A DNA stretch of 64,000 nucleotides from Flexifilum sp963727545 (GCA_963727545.1 CAVSGS010000020.1:1-64000), one strand, 5' to 3'. Counted from the first letter of the stretch, positions 28,180 to 37,614 are shown. Notes: a model not told the origin generated them from the sequence alone. A program made the numbers and translations.

Positions 28180-29997
28180 TTACGCCAGCGCGCGTTCTTC
28201 CGGCGTGAGCGTGCTTTCGAGTTCCTTGCGGAACTGCTGCGTGTACAGGCGATAGTAATGCCCGCGCGCGCGGATCAGTTCGGCGTGCGACCCCGACTCG
28301 CTGATGCCGCCGTTCTCGATCACGAGGATGCGGTCAGCAGCGCGAATGGTCGAGAGCCGGTGCGCGATGATGAAGCTGGTACAGCCGTCCATCAGCGTCT
28401 CCATCCCCTTCTGGATCAGCGCCTCGGTCAGCGTATCGACCGAGCTGGTCGCCTCGTCCATGATGAAGATTTCCGGGTTCGCCAGCACCGCCCGCGCGAG
28501 GCTGATCAACTGCTTCTGCCCCACCGAGAGCAGGTTACCGCCCTCGCCGACTTCTTCGTCGTAGCCCTTCTCCAGCGTGACGATGAAGTCGTGCGCGCCC
28601 GCCAGCTTCGCCGCCGCCTCGATCTCCTCGTCGGTCGCGTCGAGCTTGCCGTAGCGCAGATTCTCGCGGATCGTGCCGCTGAACAGGTGCGGCGTCTGCA
28701 ACACCATGCCAATCCGCGACTGGATGGCGTGCTGCGTCATGTCGGTGTAGTCGATGCCGCCGATGGTGATCCGCCCGCCGCGCGGCTCGAAGAAGCGGCA
28801 GATCAGGTTGACGACGGTTGACTTGCCCGCGCCGGTCGGTCCGACCAGCGCGATCGTCTCGCCGCGCTTGACGTGCAGGTTGAAGTCCTGCAGCACCGGC
28901 TTGTTGACCTCGTCGTCGTAGTAGAACAGCACGTCCTCGAAAGCGATGTCGCCGCTGACGGTGCCGGGGTCGATGGCGTTCGGCTTGTCCACGATCTCGA
29001 CTTTCGAGTCCATCAGCGAGAACGTCCGCTCGGCGGAGGCAATCGCGTACTGCATCGATGCGAAGACGCGGGCGAGGTCTTGCACGGGCCAGAGCATGAA
29101 GGTCACGTAGCTGATGAACGCCTGAATCGCGCCGATGGTCATCGATCCCGCCTGAACTTGCAGCCCGCCGTAGTAGACGACGCTGCCCAGCGCGACCGCC
29201 GAGATGATCTGCACGGCAGGCAGGAACAACGCCGACAACCACGCCGCCCGGTAGGACGAGGCGTACATGTTCTCGGTCAGAACGCCGAACTCGTCGAGAC
29301 TGCGTTCCTCACGCCCCAGCGCCTTGATCACGCGGACGCCGGTGATCATCTCGTTGTACGCGCCGGTGATCTTCGAGTTCGCCTTGCGTGCGATGCGGTA
29401 CTGGAAGACGATTTTAGACTGAAACCAACTGGCGACGATCACCAGCACCGGAACGACCGCGAAGACCATCAGCGCCAACTGCCAGTTGATCGTCAGCATG
29501 AAGATGATCGAGGAGACGATGGCGATGACTGCCCACGTGATGTCGAGCATCCCCCACGTCACCAAGTCGGCGATGCGCTCGGTATCCGAGGTCAGCCGCG
29601 ACATGATCCAGCCGACCGGCGTGCGGTTGTAGTAGCTCAGCGAAAGTTCCTGCAAATGCTGGAACATCGACTTGCGCATGTCGTACTGGACTTTATGCCC
29701 CAGCGCCCCGGTGAAATAGATGAAGGCGAACACGAACGCCGATTGGATCACCAGCAGCACGGCATAGGTGATGGCAATGCTGATCACCGCGTCGCGGTTG
29801 CCCGCGCTGATGCCGTCGTCCACCATCTGTTTACCCAGATAGGTGAAAACCGAGTTCAGCACCGAGACGATGGCGACCGAAATCAGAAAGCCGACCACCA
29901 TCCGCCAGTGGGGCTTGACCTGCCCGAAAATTCGCAGGAGCACGCGCCCGTTGAACTTCGCGCTGAATTCTTCTTCTTCAAAGCTGTAACTAGACAC
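28180..29997 (-). CDS. ABC exporter subunit with canonical Walker B
   Basis: A 605-residue half-transporter: six membrane helices (about 35-320) and a nucleotide-binding domain. Walker A is GPTGAGKSTV, the signature is LSVGQKQLISLARAV, Walker B plus catalytic Glu is IFIMDEATSSVDT, and the H-loop is IIAHRLST. The signature is LSVGQ instead of LSGGQ. With the upstream gene it forms a heterodimeric exporter (drug, lipid or peptide). The GTG start at 29997 has AAGGA at 8 nt and overlaps the partner gene by 8 nt. Confidence 0.93.
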   Translation of the reverse strand: MSSYSFEEEEFSAKFNGRVLLRIFGQVKPHWRMVVGFLISVAIVSVLNSVFTYLGKQMVDDGISAGNRDAVISIAITYAVLLVIQSAFVFAFIYFTGALGHKVQYDMRKSMFQHLQELSLSYYNRTPVGWIMSRLTSDTERIADLVTWGMLDITWAVIAIVSSIIFMLTINWQLALMVFAVVPVLVIVASWFQSKIVFQYRIARKANSKITGAYNEMITGVRVIKALGREERSLDEFGVLTENMYASSYRAAWLSALFLPAVQIISAVALGSVVYYGGLQVQAGSMTIGAIQAFISYVTFMLWPVQDLARVFASMQYAIASAERTFSLMDSKVEIVDKPNAIDPGTVSGDIAFEDVLFYYDDEVNKPVLQDFNLHVKRGETIALVGPTGAGKSTVVNLICRFFEPRGGRITIGGIDYTDMTQHAIQSRIGMVLQTPHLFSGTIRENLRYGKLDATDEEIEAAAKLAGAHDFIVTLEKGYDEEVGEGGNLLSVGQKQLISLARAVLANPEIFIMDEATSSVDTLTEALIQKGMETLMDGCTSFIIAHRLSTIRAADRILVIENGGISESGSHAELIRARGHYYRLYTQQFRKELESTLTPEERALA

Positions 29998-31852
29998 TCG
30001 CGATTTCCTTTTCCAGCTCGGTTTCGATGCGTGCTTGCAGATCGTAAATCCGCTGGTAAGTACCGGGTTGGTTGACGAGCGTCTCGTGCGTGCCGCGCTG
30101 CACGATCCGCCCCTTGTCGAGCACGAGGATCAAGTCCGCGTTCATGACGCTCTGGATCCGGTGCGCGATGATGAAGGTGGTGCGGTTATCCATCAGGTGG
30201 TTGAGCGCCTCACGGATGTTCGCCTCGGTTTCGGTATCCACCGACGAGGTTGAGTCGTCGAGGATCAGGATCGGCGGGTTCTTGAGCAGCGTCCGGGCGA
30301 TTGCCACGCGCTGTTTCTGACCACCGGAAAGGGTCACGCCGCGCTCACCAACGACCGTCCGGTAGTTCTCCGGGAATGACATAATCACTTCGTGAACGTC
30401 CGCCGCGTTCGCCGCCGCCTCGACCTCAGCGTCGCTGACTTCGCGCCCAACACCGTAAGTGATATTCTCGCGGATGCTGCGCGAGAACAGGAACGGCTCC
30501 TGCTCGACGATACCGATGTTGGCGCGCAGGTACTCGCGCGCGATGTCTTTGAGTTCGACACCGTCGAGCGTGATACTGCCGCTCGTATACGGATAGAAAC
30601 GCGGCAGCAAATTCACCAGTGACGTCTTGCCCGACCCGGTCGAGCCGAGCAGCGCAATCGACTGCCCCGGCTGCACGCGGAAACTGATGTCGTGCAGGAC
30701 TTCGGCATCGTTGTCATAACTAAAGCCGACTTCGTCAAACACGATCTCGCCCCGCAGCGGTTTCGGCAGCGTCGCCAGCCCTTCGGTCAGCGGTTCGCGA
30801 TCTGCCCTGATGATGGTGGAGACGCGCTCGTAGGAGACCAAGCCCATCGACGCCTGCACGATGATGCGCCCCAAGCCGCGCATCGGCTCGATGATCCAGA
30901 TGATCATGCCGACGTAGGCGAGGTACGTCCCTAAGGTGATCGTGCCGTCCATCACCATAATCGCGCCGATGACGTAGCCCGCCAGCAGCTGAATGCCAGT
31001 CATCAAGTCGCTGATGGGCCAGAAGTAGGAGTGCATCCGCAGCAGGCTGATGCCCAAGCGCAGCCGCTCGCGGTTTTCGGTCTCGAACTTGTCGCGCTCG
31101 TAATCCTGCCGCGCGAACGCCTTGACCACGCGCACGCCGCTCAGGTTCTCTTGCAGCGTGGTCGACAGCCGCGCGTCCTGCTCCTGAAAAATCTGGTAGC
31201 GGCGCGAGACGGCTTTGAAGAAAAAGTACGACGTCAGCGTGACAAACGGCACGACGATGATCGACACCAGCGCCAACTGAACGTTCAGCGTGAGCAAGGC
31301 GATCAGGTTGATCGAGAACAGCAGGACAATCCGCCCCAAGCCAATCGCCTGTTCCGCGTAGAAGCGGCGCACGGCGTCAAGGTCGGAGGTCACCCGCTGG
31401 ATCAACTCGCCGGTCGAGTTCTGGTCGTGATAGGTGAAGGTCAGCCGCTGCAGGTGGTCGAATAGGTAGTTGCGCAGCCGCAGCGCGATCCCTTCGGCAG
31501 TCATCGCCGCCAGCCGACCGCTCATAAACGTGAATGTACCTTCGACCAGCGCCAAGCCGATGAACGACAGCGCGATCAAGCCAATCGCTTCGCCCACCTT
31601 GTCCTTGAGCAGCACGTTATCGACCAGATACGCCAGCAGCAAAAAAGTGGTCGTCTTTGCCGCCGCGCCGAGCGCCTGCGCGATTAACGCTCCCGCGTAG
31701 GTCAGGCGATATCCGGTCAGCATTCGCCACAAACCGACCAGCCGATTGGTGGAAATCAACTGCTTCAGGTCAAGCGATTGATCAGGTAGAATATTTGACG
31801 CCAATGGACTGTCTCCAAACAAAGTGAATGCGCTAACCTGCGCATCCTCCAT
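29990..31852 (-). CDS. ABC exporter subunit with degenerate catalytic site
   Basis: About 620 residues, six membrane helices and an ATPase domain: Walker A GSTGSGKTSL, signature LSGGQKQRVAIARTLL, Walker B ILILDDSTSSVDT, H-loop IIAHRIQS. The residue after the Walker B Asp is Asp, not the catalytic Glu. Paired with LSVGQ in the other subunit, this predicts one degenerate and one active ATP site, as in TmrAB or BmrCD. A promoter (31853-31881) abuts the ATG at 31852, so the true start may be further in, for example TTG 31804 with GGAG upstream. Confidence 0.92.
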   Translation of the reverse strand: MEDAQVSAFTLFGDSPLASNILPDQSLDLKQLISTNRLVGLWRMLTGYRLTYAGALIAQALGAAAKTTTFLLLAYLVDNVLLKDKVGEAIGLIALSFIGLALVEGTFTFMSGRLAAMTAEGIALRLRNYLFDHLQRLTFTYHDQNSTGELIQRVTSDLDAVRRFYAEQAIGLGRIVLLFSINLIALLTLNVQLALVSIIVVPFVTLTSYFFFKAVSRRYQIFQEQDARLSTTLQENLSGVRVVKAFARQDYERDKFETENRERLRLGISLLRMHSYFWPISDLMTGIQLLAGYVIGAIMVMDGTITLGTYLAYVGMIIWIIEPMRGLGRIIVQASMGLVSYERVSTIIRADREPLTEGLATLPKPLRGEIVFDEVGFSYDNDAEVLHDISFRVQPGQSIALLGSTGSGKTSLVNLLPRFYPYTSGSITLDGVELKDIAREYLRANIGIVEQEPFLFSRSIRENITYGVGREVSDAEVEAAANAADVHEVIMSFPENYRTVVGERGVTLSGGQKQRVAIARTLLKNPPILILDDSTSSVDTETEANIREALNHLMDNRTTFIIAHRIQSVMNADLILVLDKGRIVQRGTHETLVNQPGTYQRIYDLQARIETELEKEIASV

Positions 31853-31881
31853 TATATACCCCGTTAGCCCCAAAATAACAA
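31853..31881 (-). promoter_or_regulatory. Promoter of the ABC exporter operon
   Basis: Minus-strand TTGTTA (31876-31881), a 17-nt spacer and TATATA (31853-31858). The expected transcription start is near 31846, inside the open frame. Confidence 0.5.
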
Positions 31882-32272
31882 GGGTTTATTCCGATATTTA
31901 GCGCTCAGATTAGATTTTTGTGATTTTCTATGGTTCATAATGGTTCAGGCGCGGAAAGGCGTCTTGCACTGTCCGCTGCTGACTGCGCGATCCGTATTCA
32001 TGAATACGTGATTTACCCCTGTCGGGTTCGTTTTTCAATTTTCCATCGGTCTGCCCGCCGCTTCTTTTAATGTGAATCTCCCTGTCATTTATGACGCGTT
32101 AGCCACGCTTCGCGCATCCACTGCGCGTAGCAAAGCCATAACTTATTTCGACATTCTGCGTAGAAGATTTTAGAGATGTATAAGAAAGCAATTATTCTCT
32201 GCGCGAAATTGGGTTCACCACCGCATCTCCAACGACAATTCACGCCCGCCAAGCGCGAAACGAAAAGAGCTG
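31874..32272. other. Divergent intergenic region with a 16-bp palindrome
   Basis: No gene is supported here. A perfect palindrome cgtattcatgaatacg lies at 31993-32008 and could be an operator for either flanking gene. The frames found here have no ribosome site or family resemblance. Confidence 0.45.
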
Positions 32273-33379
32273 ATGATGCAAACCGACCTTGTTGCCAACC
32301 CGACCACCGCTGCCCCACGCTCCAAATCCAGCGCCGAACGTCGCTACGACATCGACTGGCTAAGGACCTTGGCGCTCGGACTGCTGATCATCTATCACGT
32401 GGTGGTCAGCTTTCAACCATGGGCGCCCTATATCGGCTTCATAGCCAACGAACAGCCGATGGAATGGCTGTGGACGATCATGTCCATGATCAACGTCTGG
32501 CGGATTCCGATCCTTTTCCTGATCTCCGGGATGGGCGTGCGCTTTGCACTGGAGCGCCGTGACGGGCGCGCGCTTCTCAAAGAACGCACCGTTCGGATTC
32601 TGCTGCCTTACGCCTTCGGCTATTTCTTCATCGCGCCCATCGCGCTGTTCTTCCTGCTTCAGTTCTACTACGACGTAGCGCACTACGAGCCGGGCGCATG
32701 GCATCTGTGGTTCCTTGCCAACATTTTCTTGTACGTGCTGCTGCTCCTACCGGTGCTGCTCTACTGGAAGCGCAATCCCGACAACGTGGTGCTGCGCTTC
32801 TTAGCGAACTTGTTCCAGCGACCGCTGGGGCTGTTCGCCCTTGCACTGCCCCTGATCCTTGAGGCGGTCATCCTCAATCCCGGCGACGCTTTTGTCACCT
32901 ATGCCGAAACGTGGCATGGTTTCTGGGTGGGTATGGTCTGTTTCTTGACGGGCTTCATCTTCGTCTCGCTCAAGGACGTATTCTGGCAGTCAGTGCGCGG
33001 CGTCCGCTGGATCGCGCTCAGTCTCGCCTTCGGCTTGTATCTCACCCGCATGTTCGAACTTCCGCTGGACGCGGCGCAAAATGCCCTGTTCGCCTTCGAG
33101 TCGCTGAGCTGGATGCTGGCTATTCTCGGCTTTGGCACGGTCTATCTGAACCATCCGTCCGCCAGTCTCCGCTACTTGAGCCAAGCCGTGTATCCGGTTT
33201 ACATCGTGCATCTGCCGGTTCAGTTCGCGCTCTCGTACTACGTCATTCCACTGGAACTGCCCGCCGCCGCCAAACTGATCGTGCTGCTGCTCGGAACGTT
33301 CGGCATTAGCCTCTTGCTCTACGAAGTACTCCGGCGCATCAAGTGGGTTCGCCCCTTGTTCGGCATGAAGCTGAGCTAG
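32273..33379 (+). CDS. Acyltransferase family 3 membrane protein
   Basis: A 368-residue protein with about ten membrane helices. The family opening RRYDIDWLRTLALGLLIIYHVVVSFQ has the conserved His of Acyltransferase_3, followed by the conserved Arg region (FLISGMGVRFALERRDGRALLKERTVRILLP, cited in part) and later YPVYIVHLPVQF. It probably acylates a surface glycan or lipid, in the manner of OpgC. The acceptor cannot be told from context, because it stands alone. Confidence 0.87.
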   Translation: MMQTDLVANPTTAAPRSKSSAERRYDIDWLRTLALGLLIIYHVVVSFQPWAPYIGFIANEQPMEWLWTIMSMINVWRIPILFLISGMGVRFALERRDGRALLKERTVRILLPYAFGYFFIAPIALFFLLQFYYDVAHYEPGAWHLWFLANIFLYVLLLLPVLLYWKRNPDNVVLRFLANLFQRPLGLFALALPLILEAVILNPGDAFVTYAETWHGFWVGMVCFLTGFIFVSLKDVFWQSVRGVRWIALSLAFGLYLTRMFELPLDAAQNALFAFESLSWMLAILGFGTVYLNHPSASLRYLSQAVYPVYIVHLPVQFALSYYVIPLELPAAAKLIVLLLGTFGISLLLYEVLRRIKWVRPLFGMKLS

Positions 33380-33410
33380 TAAGCCATTTTGGGTCAACCA
33401 GCAAACAAAA

Positions 33411-33447
33411 AAGTCGGGCGACGTCATGCTACGGCACAGCGTCGCCC
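33411..33447 (-). terminator. Terminator between acyltransferase and queA genes
   Basis: An 8-bp stem gggcgacg / cgtcgccc (33416-33423 and 33440-33447). On the minus strand it is followed by GACTTTTTTG, a strong T-run for the queA transcript. It may serve both convergent genes. Confidence 0.75.
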
Positions 33448-33474
33448 TTGTCTTGACGGGTCAATCGGTGACGG

Positions 33475-34572
33475 TCAGTTTTGGGCGATCTGTGCCCCGC
33501 GATAAGCCGGACGATCCGGCAGAATCAGGTGGCTGTCGCCGAATTCATGCCACAGATAACCTTGAGCGACTGCCTCCGCATATGCTGAACGGATCAAGTC
33601 CTGACCGGCGATGGTGTAGAGCATCGCCAGATGACTGGTGACCGGATCGTGCAGCCCGGTGATCAAGCCGTCGATCACGTTGACGCCGCGCGCCGGATAG
33701 ACGTACAGCCGGGTGAAAGCATGGCGCGGCTCGACTTCGTGCCCGTTCCACGCCGATTCAAGCGCGCGGACGACGGTCGTCCCGGTGGCGACCACCCGCC
33801 GACCTTCACGCTTAGCGGCATTGACCGCGCGCGCCGTCGCCTCGGACACCGTGAACGGCTCCGGGTAAAGCGGATGCTCCTCGACGACTTCGGTCTCGAC
33901 TTCGAGGCTCGACACGCCCGTGTGCAGCGTGATCGCGGCGATCTGGATGCCGCGCGCCCGCAGGTCGTTGACCACCTGCTCGGTGAACGGATAAGCCGCC
34001 GAGGGCATTTCGGCGCTGCCCCGCTGCGAACCTACGCTTTGTTTGGCGAACACGGTCTGATAGGTCGCCAGCGGGTAGGCTTGCTCGACGTAGCCGTAGC
34101 GGATCGGCTGACCGACCCGATTCATCGCTGCGCGAACGTCGCCCTCGACCTGCGCGAACCACAGGCGCGGCAGACCGGGATAGGTGGCGATCAGCCGGAC
34201 GTTCATGCCCGCGACCTCGATCGCCTCGCCGGGATGCAGCGGCAGCGGACCGGGCTGGCTGGTGCTCCAGCGCGGCTCGACTAGCCACGTCCCGCCGCCG
34301 AAATCGGTCGCAAAGTTGACGATGAACCTCCCCGCCTCTCCAGAGGCGGGCAAGCTCGCTGCCAGCGTCGCGCTGTCGTTGACCACCAGCAGATCGCCGG
34401 GGTTGAGGAAACGCGCCAAGTCGTAGAAGTGGGCGTGCTCGTGCTGCGCGCCCGTCGCCTGCTCAGTGCTGACCATCAGCCGCGCTTGATCGCGCGGGAC
34501 GCCGCGCGCCTCGGCGGGTGCGGTCGCTTGGAGTTCACGGGGTCGGGAAAAGATCAATTCTTCGCGTTTCAT
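33475..34572 (-). CDS. queA: S-adenosylmethionine:tRNA ribosyltransferase-isomerase family protein
   Basis: A 365-residue protein of the QueA fold: LLVVNDSATLAASLP (the DLLVVNDTKV region of QueA), QTVFAKQSVGSQRGSAEMPSA and TLHTGVSSLEVETEVVEEHP (TLHVGLGTF region), GTTVVRALES and TRLYVYPARGVNVIDGLIT. It is shorter and more divergent than standard QueA, and its N terminus lacks the usual DFDYxLP. It would add the epoxycyclopentane ring in queuosine synthesis, but this subgroup may have another role. ATG 34572 overlaps the stop of the SDR gene (ATGA). Confidence 0.8.
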   Translation of the reverse strand: MKREELIFSRPRELQATAPAEARGVPRDQARLMVSTEQATGAQHEHAHFYDLARFLNPGDLLVVNDSATLAASLPASGEAGRFIVNFATDFGGGTWLVEPRWSTSQPGPLPLHPGEAIEVAGMNVRLIATYPGLPRLWFAQVEGDVRAAMNRVGQPIRYGYVEQAYPLATYQTVFAKQSVGSQRGSAEMPSAAYPFTEQVVNDLRARGIQIAAITLHTGVSSLEVETEVVEEHPLYPEPFTVSEATARAVNAAKREGRRVVATGTTVVRALESAWNGHEVEPRHAFTRLYVYPARGVNVIDGLITGLHDPVTSHLAMLYTIAGQDLIRSAYAEAVAQGYLWHEFGDSHLILPDRPAYRGAQIAQN

Positions 34573-35303
34573 GCGTTCACCGCCTGCCACTGCTCACCCT
34601 GCGCCTGATACCGTCCGCCGCTGATCGCCGCGCCATCCTGCCCGAACAGCCACGCCCAGAACGGCAGCGTCACGTCCGGCAGCGGCAGTTCGGAAATATC
34701 CGCGCCGGGGTCGGATTCTTGATAGAGGGAGGTGCGCATCTCGCCCGGATCGACGCTGACAACGCTCACGCCATCAGCTTTAAGTTCGTTGGCGAGTGTC
34801 AGCGAGATCAGGTCGAGCGCGGCTTTGCTGCTGCCGTAACCGCCCCACGTCTCGTAGCCACCGACGGCGGCGTCACTGCTGAGGTTGACGACCAAGCCGT
34901 GACTTGCCTTGAGCAGCGGCAGCGCCTCCTGAATCAGCGCCAGCGGCGCGATCACGTTGACGCGGTAGACATCTTCGAGCGCATCCAGCGGATGATCCGC
35001 CAGCGGCACCAGCGGCGACGCGCCGAGAATCGAGGCGTTGTTGATCAGCATGTTCAGCCCGCCAAGCTGCCGCGCCAGTTCGACGATCGCGCGGCGGGTC
35101 GAAGGTTCGGCAACGTCGCCCGCAATCGCCTTGACCGGCACGCCATAGCTCGCCAGCGAGCGGACGGTCGCATCGAGCGCCGCGCCGCCGCGCGCGTTGA
35201 GGATCAAGTTGTAGCCCTGCCCCGCCAGAAAGCGCGCGAGGACTTCGCCTAAACCGCGACTTGCGCCGGTGATGACGGCAACGCGGGATTTGTTCTCAGT
35301 CAT
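34569..35303 (-). CDS. SDR family oxidoreductase
   Basis: A 244-residue Rossmann enzyme. Cofactor motif TGASRGLGEVLARFL, NNAS in place of NNAG (LINNASILGA), catalytic Ser near VVNLSSDAAVGG, and YGSSKAALD with the catalytic Tyr and Lys. The spacing is that of classical SDRs. Its substrate is unknown. It is coupled to the queA-like gene by a 4-nt overlap, suggesting a shared pathway or at least shared expression. Confidence 0.9.
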   Translation of the reverse strand: MTENKSRVAVITGASRGLGEVLARFLAGQGYNLILNARGGAALDATVRSLASYGVPVKAIAGDVAEPSTRRAIVELARQLGGLNMLINNASILGASPLVPLADHPLDALEDVYRVNVIAPLALIQEALPLLKASHGLVVNLSSDAAVGGYETWGGYGSSKAALDLISLTLANELKADGVSVVSVDPGEMRTSLYQESDPGADISELPLPDVTLPFWAWLFGQDGAAISGGRYQAQGEQWQAVNA

Positions 35304-35413
35304 GAAAAAATGCTCCCCTAATTCACTATGCTTTCATTGAAGCACAAGGGAGCACTTTAATCGTCCGGCGTGGGGTCAGTTCGGGACTGTACGTCGGTAC
35401 AGTAAAAGCAGTC

Positions 35414-35482
35414 AACCACAAAGAACACCGAGAGCACAAAGAAAGCCAGAACGCTTTGCGGGCTTTGTGTCCTCAGTGGTTC
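35414..35482. repeat. Long intergenic inverted repeat, diverged copy
   Basis: Imperfect arms: aaccacaaag...gcacaaagaaagcc and gggctttgtgtcctcagtggtt. It resembles 22976-23039 in motif (cacaaag, gtgtcct) and position between genes. The gap 35304-35502 has no gene. Confidence 0.7.
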
Positions 35483-35502
35483 AGATTTCGTAGCGCGGCG
35501 CG

Positions 35503-36141
35503 CTACTGCTCGATCAAGCCCTGCTGAAGCGCCATCGTCACGGCTTCGGTGCGGTTGCCCGCGCCGAGCTTGCCCAAAATCGAACTGACGTGAAACTTGA
35601 CCGTCCGCTCGCTGATCACCAGTTCGGCGGCGATCTCCTTGTTCTGCAAGCCGCGCGCCATCAAGCCGAGCACCTCAAATTCGCGCGGCGAGAGCGCCTC
35701 TGCCGTCGCCGCTTGATCGCGCTGGCTGATGTGATGCAGCAGCTTGGACATCACAATCGGCTGCAACAGCGATCCGCCGCCGTTGACCACGCGGATCGCC
35801 TCGAACAATTCCTCGCGCGGCGCACCCTTGAGCAGATAACCCTGCGCGCCCGCCTGCACCGCACCGAGAATCCGCTCGTCGGTGTCGAAGGCGGTGAAGA
35901 CGATCACGCGCACGTCGATCCCCTGCTCGCGCAGCGCCTTGAGCGCCTCGACGCCGTCCATCTCCGGCATTTCGAGGTCGAGCAGCAGCACGTCCGGCGC
36001 GATCTCCTCGACCAGCGTGACGACTTCGCGCCCGTTCGCCGCCGTGCCGACGACCTCGAAATCGGGCTGCGTGCTCAGAATAGCGACCAAACCATCGCGG
36101 ACAACGGGGTGATCGTCGGCGACGAGAATGCGAATGCTCAT
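35503..36141 (-). CDS. NarL/FixJ family response regulator
   Basis: A 212-residue regulator. Receiver: RILVADDHPVVRDGL, DVLLLDLEMPEMDG (phospho-Asp), VIVFTAFDTD, YLLKGAPREEL. LuxR-type helix-turn-helix: LSPREFEVLGLMARGLQNKEIAAELVISERTVKFH (cited in parts). ATG overlaps the stop of the kinase gene (ATGA), so this is a coupled two-component pair. Targets are unknown. Confidence 0.94.
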   Translation of the reverse strand: MSIRILVADDHPVVRDGLVAILSTQPDFEVVGTAANGREVVTLVEEIAPDVLLLDLEMPEMDGVEALKALREQGIDVRVIVFTAFDTDERILGAVQAGAQGYLLKGAPREELFEAIRVVNGGGSLLQPIVMSKLLHHISQRDQAATAEALSPREFEVLGLMARGLQNKEIAAELVISERTVKFHVSSILGKLGAGNRTEAVTMALQQGLIEQ

Positions 36142-37316
36142 AATGTAGACTCCAATGGGACGACAACCGTTAAGACTGTGCCTTCGCCCGGCGCGCTGCA
36201 CACGTCGAGATCGCCGCCGAGCAGTCGAGCGCGCTCGTTCAAGCCGACCAGCCCGAAGCGCCCTTTCGCCAGCGCCTCGGTGTCGAACCCTTGCCCGTCG
36301 TCCTCGATCAGCAAGACGACTTGATCGGGCATGGTCGTGAACTCGACGCGGACGTGCTGCGCGTTGGCGTGGCGGATGACGTTGGTCAGCGCCTCCTGCG
36401 TCATGCGATATAAGCCCGACTCGATGCGCACCGGCAGCGGATGATTCCCGCCGATCACGTCGAACTGCGTTTCGAGTTTCCCCTCGACGCCGTACTGCGC
36501 GATCAGGTCGCCGAGGGCTTCACAAAACGTCCGCCGCTCCAGCGAGGCAGCCCGCAAATCGAGCACCGAGCGCCGCGCTTCTTCGAGGTTGGCGCGGGTC
36601 AGCGCCAGCGCCTTCTGCACCGCGTTACGGGCGGATTCGGGGTTCGCGTCGAGCAGCGCGTCGGCAGTCTCCAGTTGCAGCGTGATCGCGGTCAAGCCCT
36701 GCGCCAGCGTATCGTGGATCTCGCGAGCGAGCCGGTTACGTTCCTCCGCCGCCCCATACTCGATGCTGTGGGCGAACAACTGCGCCCGCTCGATGGCGAT
36801 GCTGAGCATGTCGCCGACCGTGTTGAGCAGCCGCAGATCGTCGTCCGAGAGTTCGCGCCAGTCCGCGCTGACGACGTTGAGCACGCCAACTCGCTTGTTG
36901 TGGTGATAGAGCGGCACGCTGGCGTGATAGCGCAGCCCCTCCGCGCCTTCTTCCAGTCCTTGCAGCCGCGTGCAGGTGATGATGCTGACGTTGCGCGCGT
37001 TCTCCATCTCGCCGAGCGCGTACTTGTCGAGGCAGTAGCAGTAGCCGCCTTCCATGCGCGCGGGATCGTTCGCCAGACCGGGCGGCAGATTAAGCGCCGC
37101 CGCCAGATAAGTCGCGCCGGTATCCTCGCGCTGAAGCCAAACCCAGCCGGTCTGCACGTCGAACAACTCGGCGATCTTTTGCAGCGCCGCGTCGAGCGCG
37201 CGGGCGAGATCGACCTCGCGGTTGAGCGCGTCGGCGATCGTGTTCAGGATCGAAAGCTCGCGGTTGCGCTTGGTCAGCGTCACGTTGATCGCTTGTTGGT
37301 TAGGCTGAGGAATCAT
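36138..37316 (-). CDS. GAF domain sensor histidine kinase (HisKA_3, NarX/DegS-like)
   Basis: A 392-residue soluble kinase with no membrane helix. A GAF domain (about 25-170, with an unusual CYCLDKY cysteine pair) could bind a small ligand, haem or an iron-sulfur cluster. The dimerisation domain carries the phospho-acceptor His in RNRLAREIHDTLAQGL. The ATPase has RMTQEALTNVIRHANA (N box), IEDDGQGFD (G1) and GRFGLVGLNERARLLGG (G2). It is the partner of the LuxR-type regulator. Confidence 0.92.
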   Translation of the reverse strand: MIPQPNQQAINVTLTKRNRELSILNTIADALNREVDLARALDAALQKIAELFDVQTGWVWLQREDTGATYLAAALNLPPGLANDPARMEGGYCYCLDKYALGEMENARNVSIITCTRLQGLEEGAEGLRYHASVPLYHHNKRVGVLNVVSADWRELSDDDLRLLNTVGDMLSIAIERAQLFAHSIEYGAAEERNRLAREIHDTLAQGLTAITLQLETADALLDANPESARNAVQKALALTRANLEEARRSVLDLRAASLERRTFCEALGDLIAQYGVEGKLETQFDVIGGNHPLPVRIESGLYRMTQEALTNVIRHANAQHVRVEFTTMPDQVVLLIEDDGQGFDTEALAKGRFGLVGLNERARLLGGDLDVCSAPGEGTVLTVVVPLESTL

Positions 37317-37614
37317 CTATTTTGCCCATTATTCCCGATCAGTTGTGTTCAAAGCCCATCAACTTATTATAGCCGGGATCGAGGACGGACTGAAACCGCC
37401 CCCTCAATAGCGAGCAATTTTATTTCATGTTACATTACTTAGGGTATTTAGCGGTACGATAATAGCAAATAGTGTGCTTACGCTCAGCGACGAAGCTCAC
37501 TCAAGGTTTGTGTTTACCAACTTGAGCGTAGGGTGATAGTCAGGATCGTTAGCGGCGGCAAAATTGTCTAATTGAATAACAGAGCATTGAACCCTAGATG
37601 TGGAGGTGTCATGG
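37317..37614. other. Divergent intergenic region
   Basis: Gap between the kinase gene and the large surface protein gene. It is AT-rich in places (about 37410-37470) and should hold promoters for both sides. No clear hexamer pair, RNA or repeat was recognised. Confidence 0.4.

Noticed and set aside
32085..32318. A 77-codon minus-strand frame before the acyltransferase gene
   Set aside because: Odd composition (many Trp and Cys), no ribosome site, overlaps the start of a well-supported gene.
37600..37614. GTG start for the Ig-like/LysM gene
   Set aside because: The GTG lies within the ribosome-binding site (GGAGG) of the ATG at 37615, which begins a good signal peptide.
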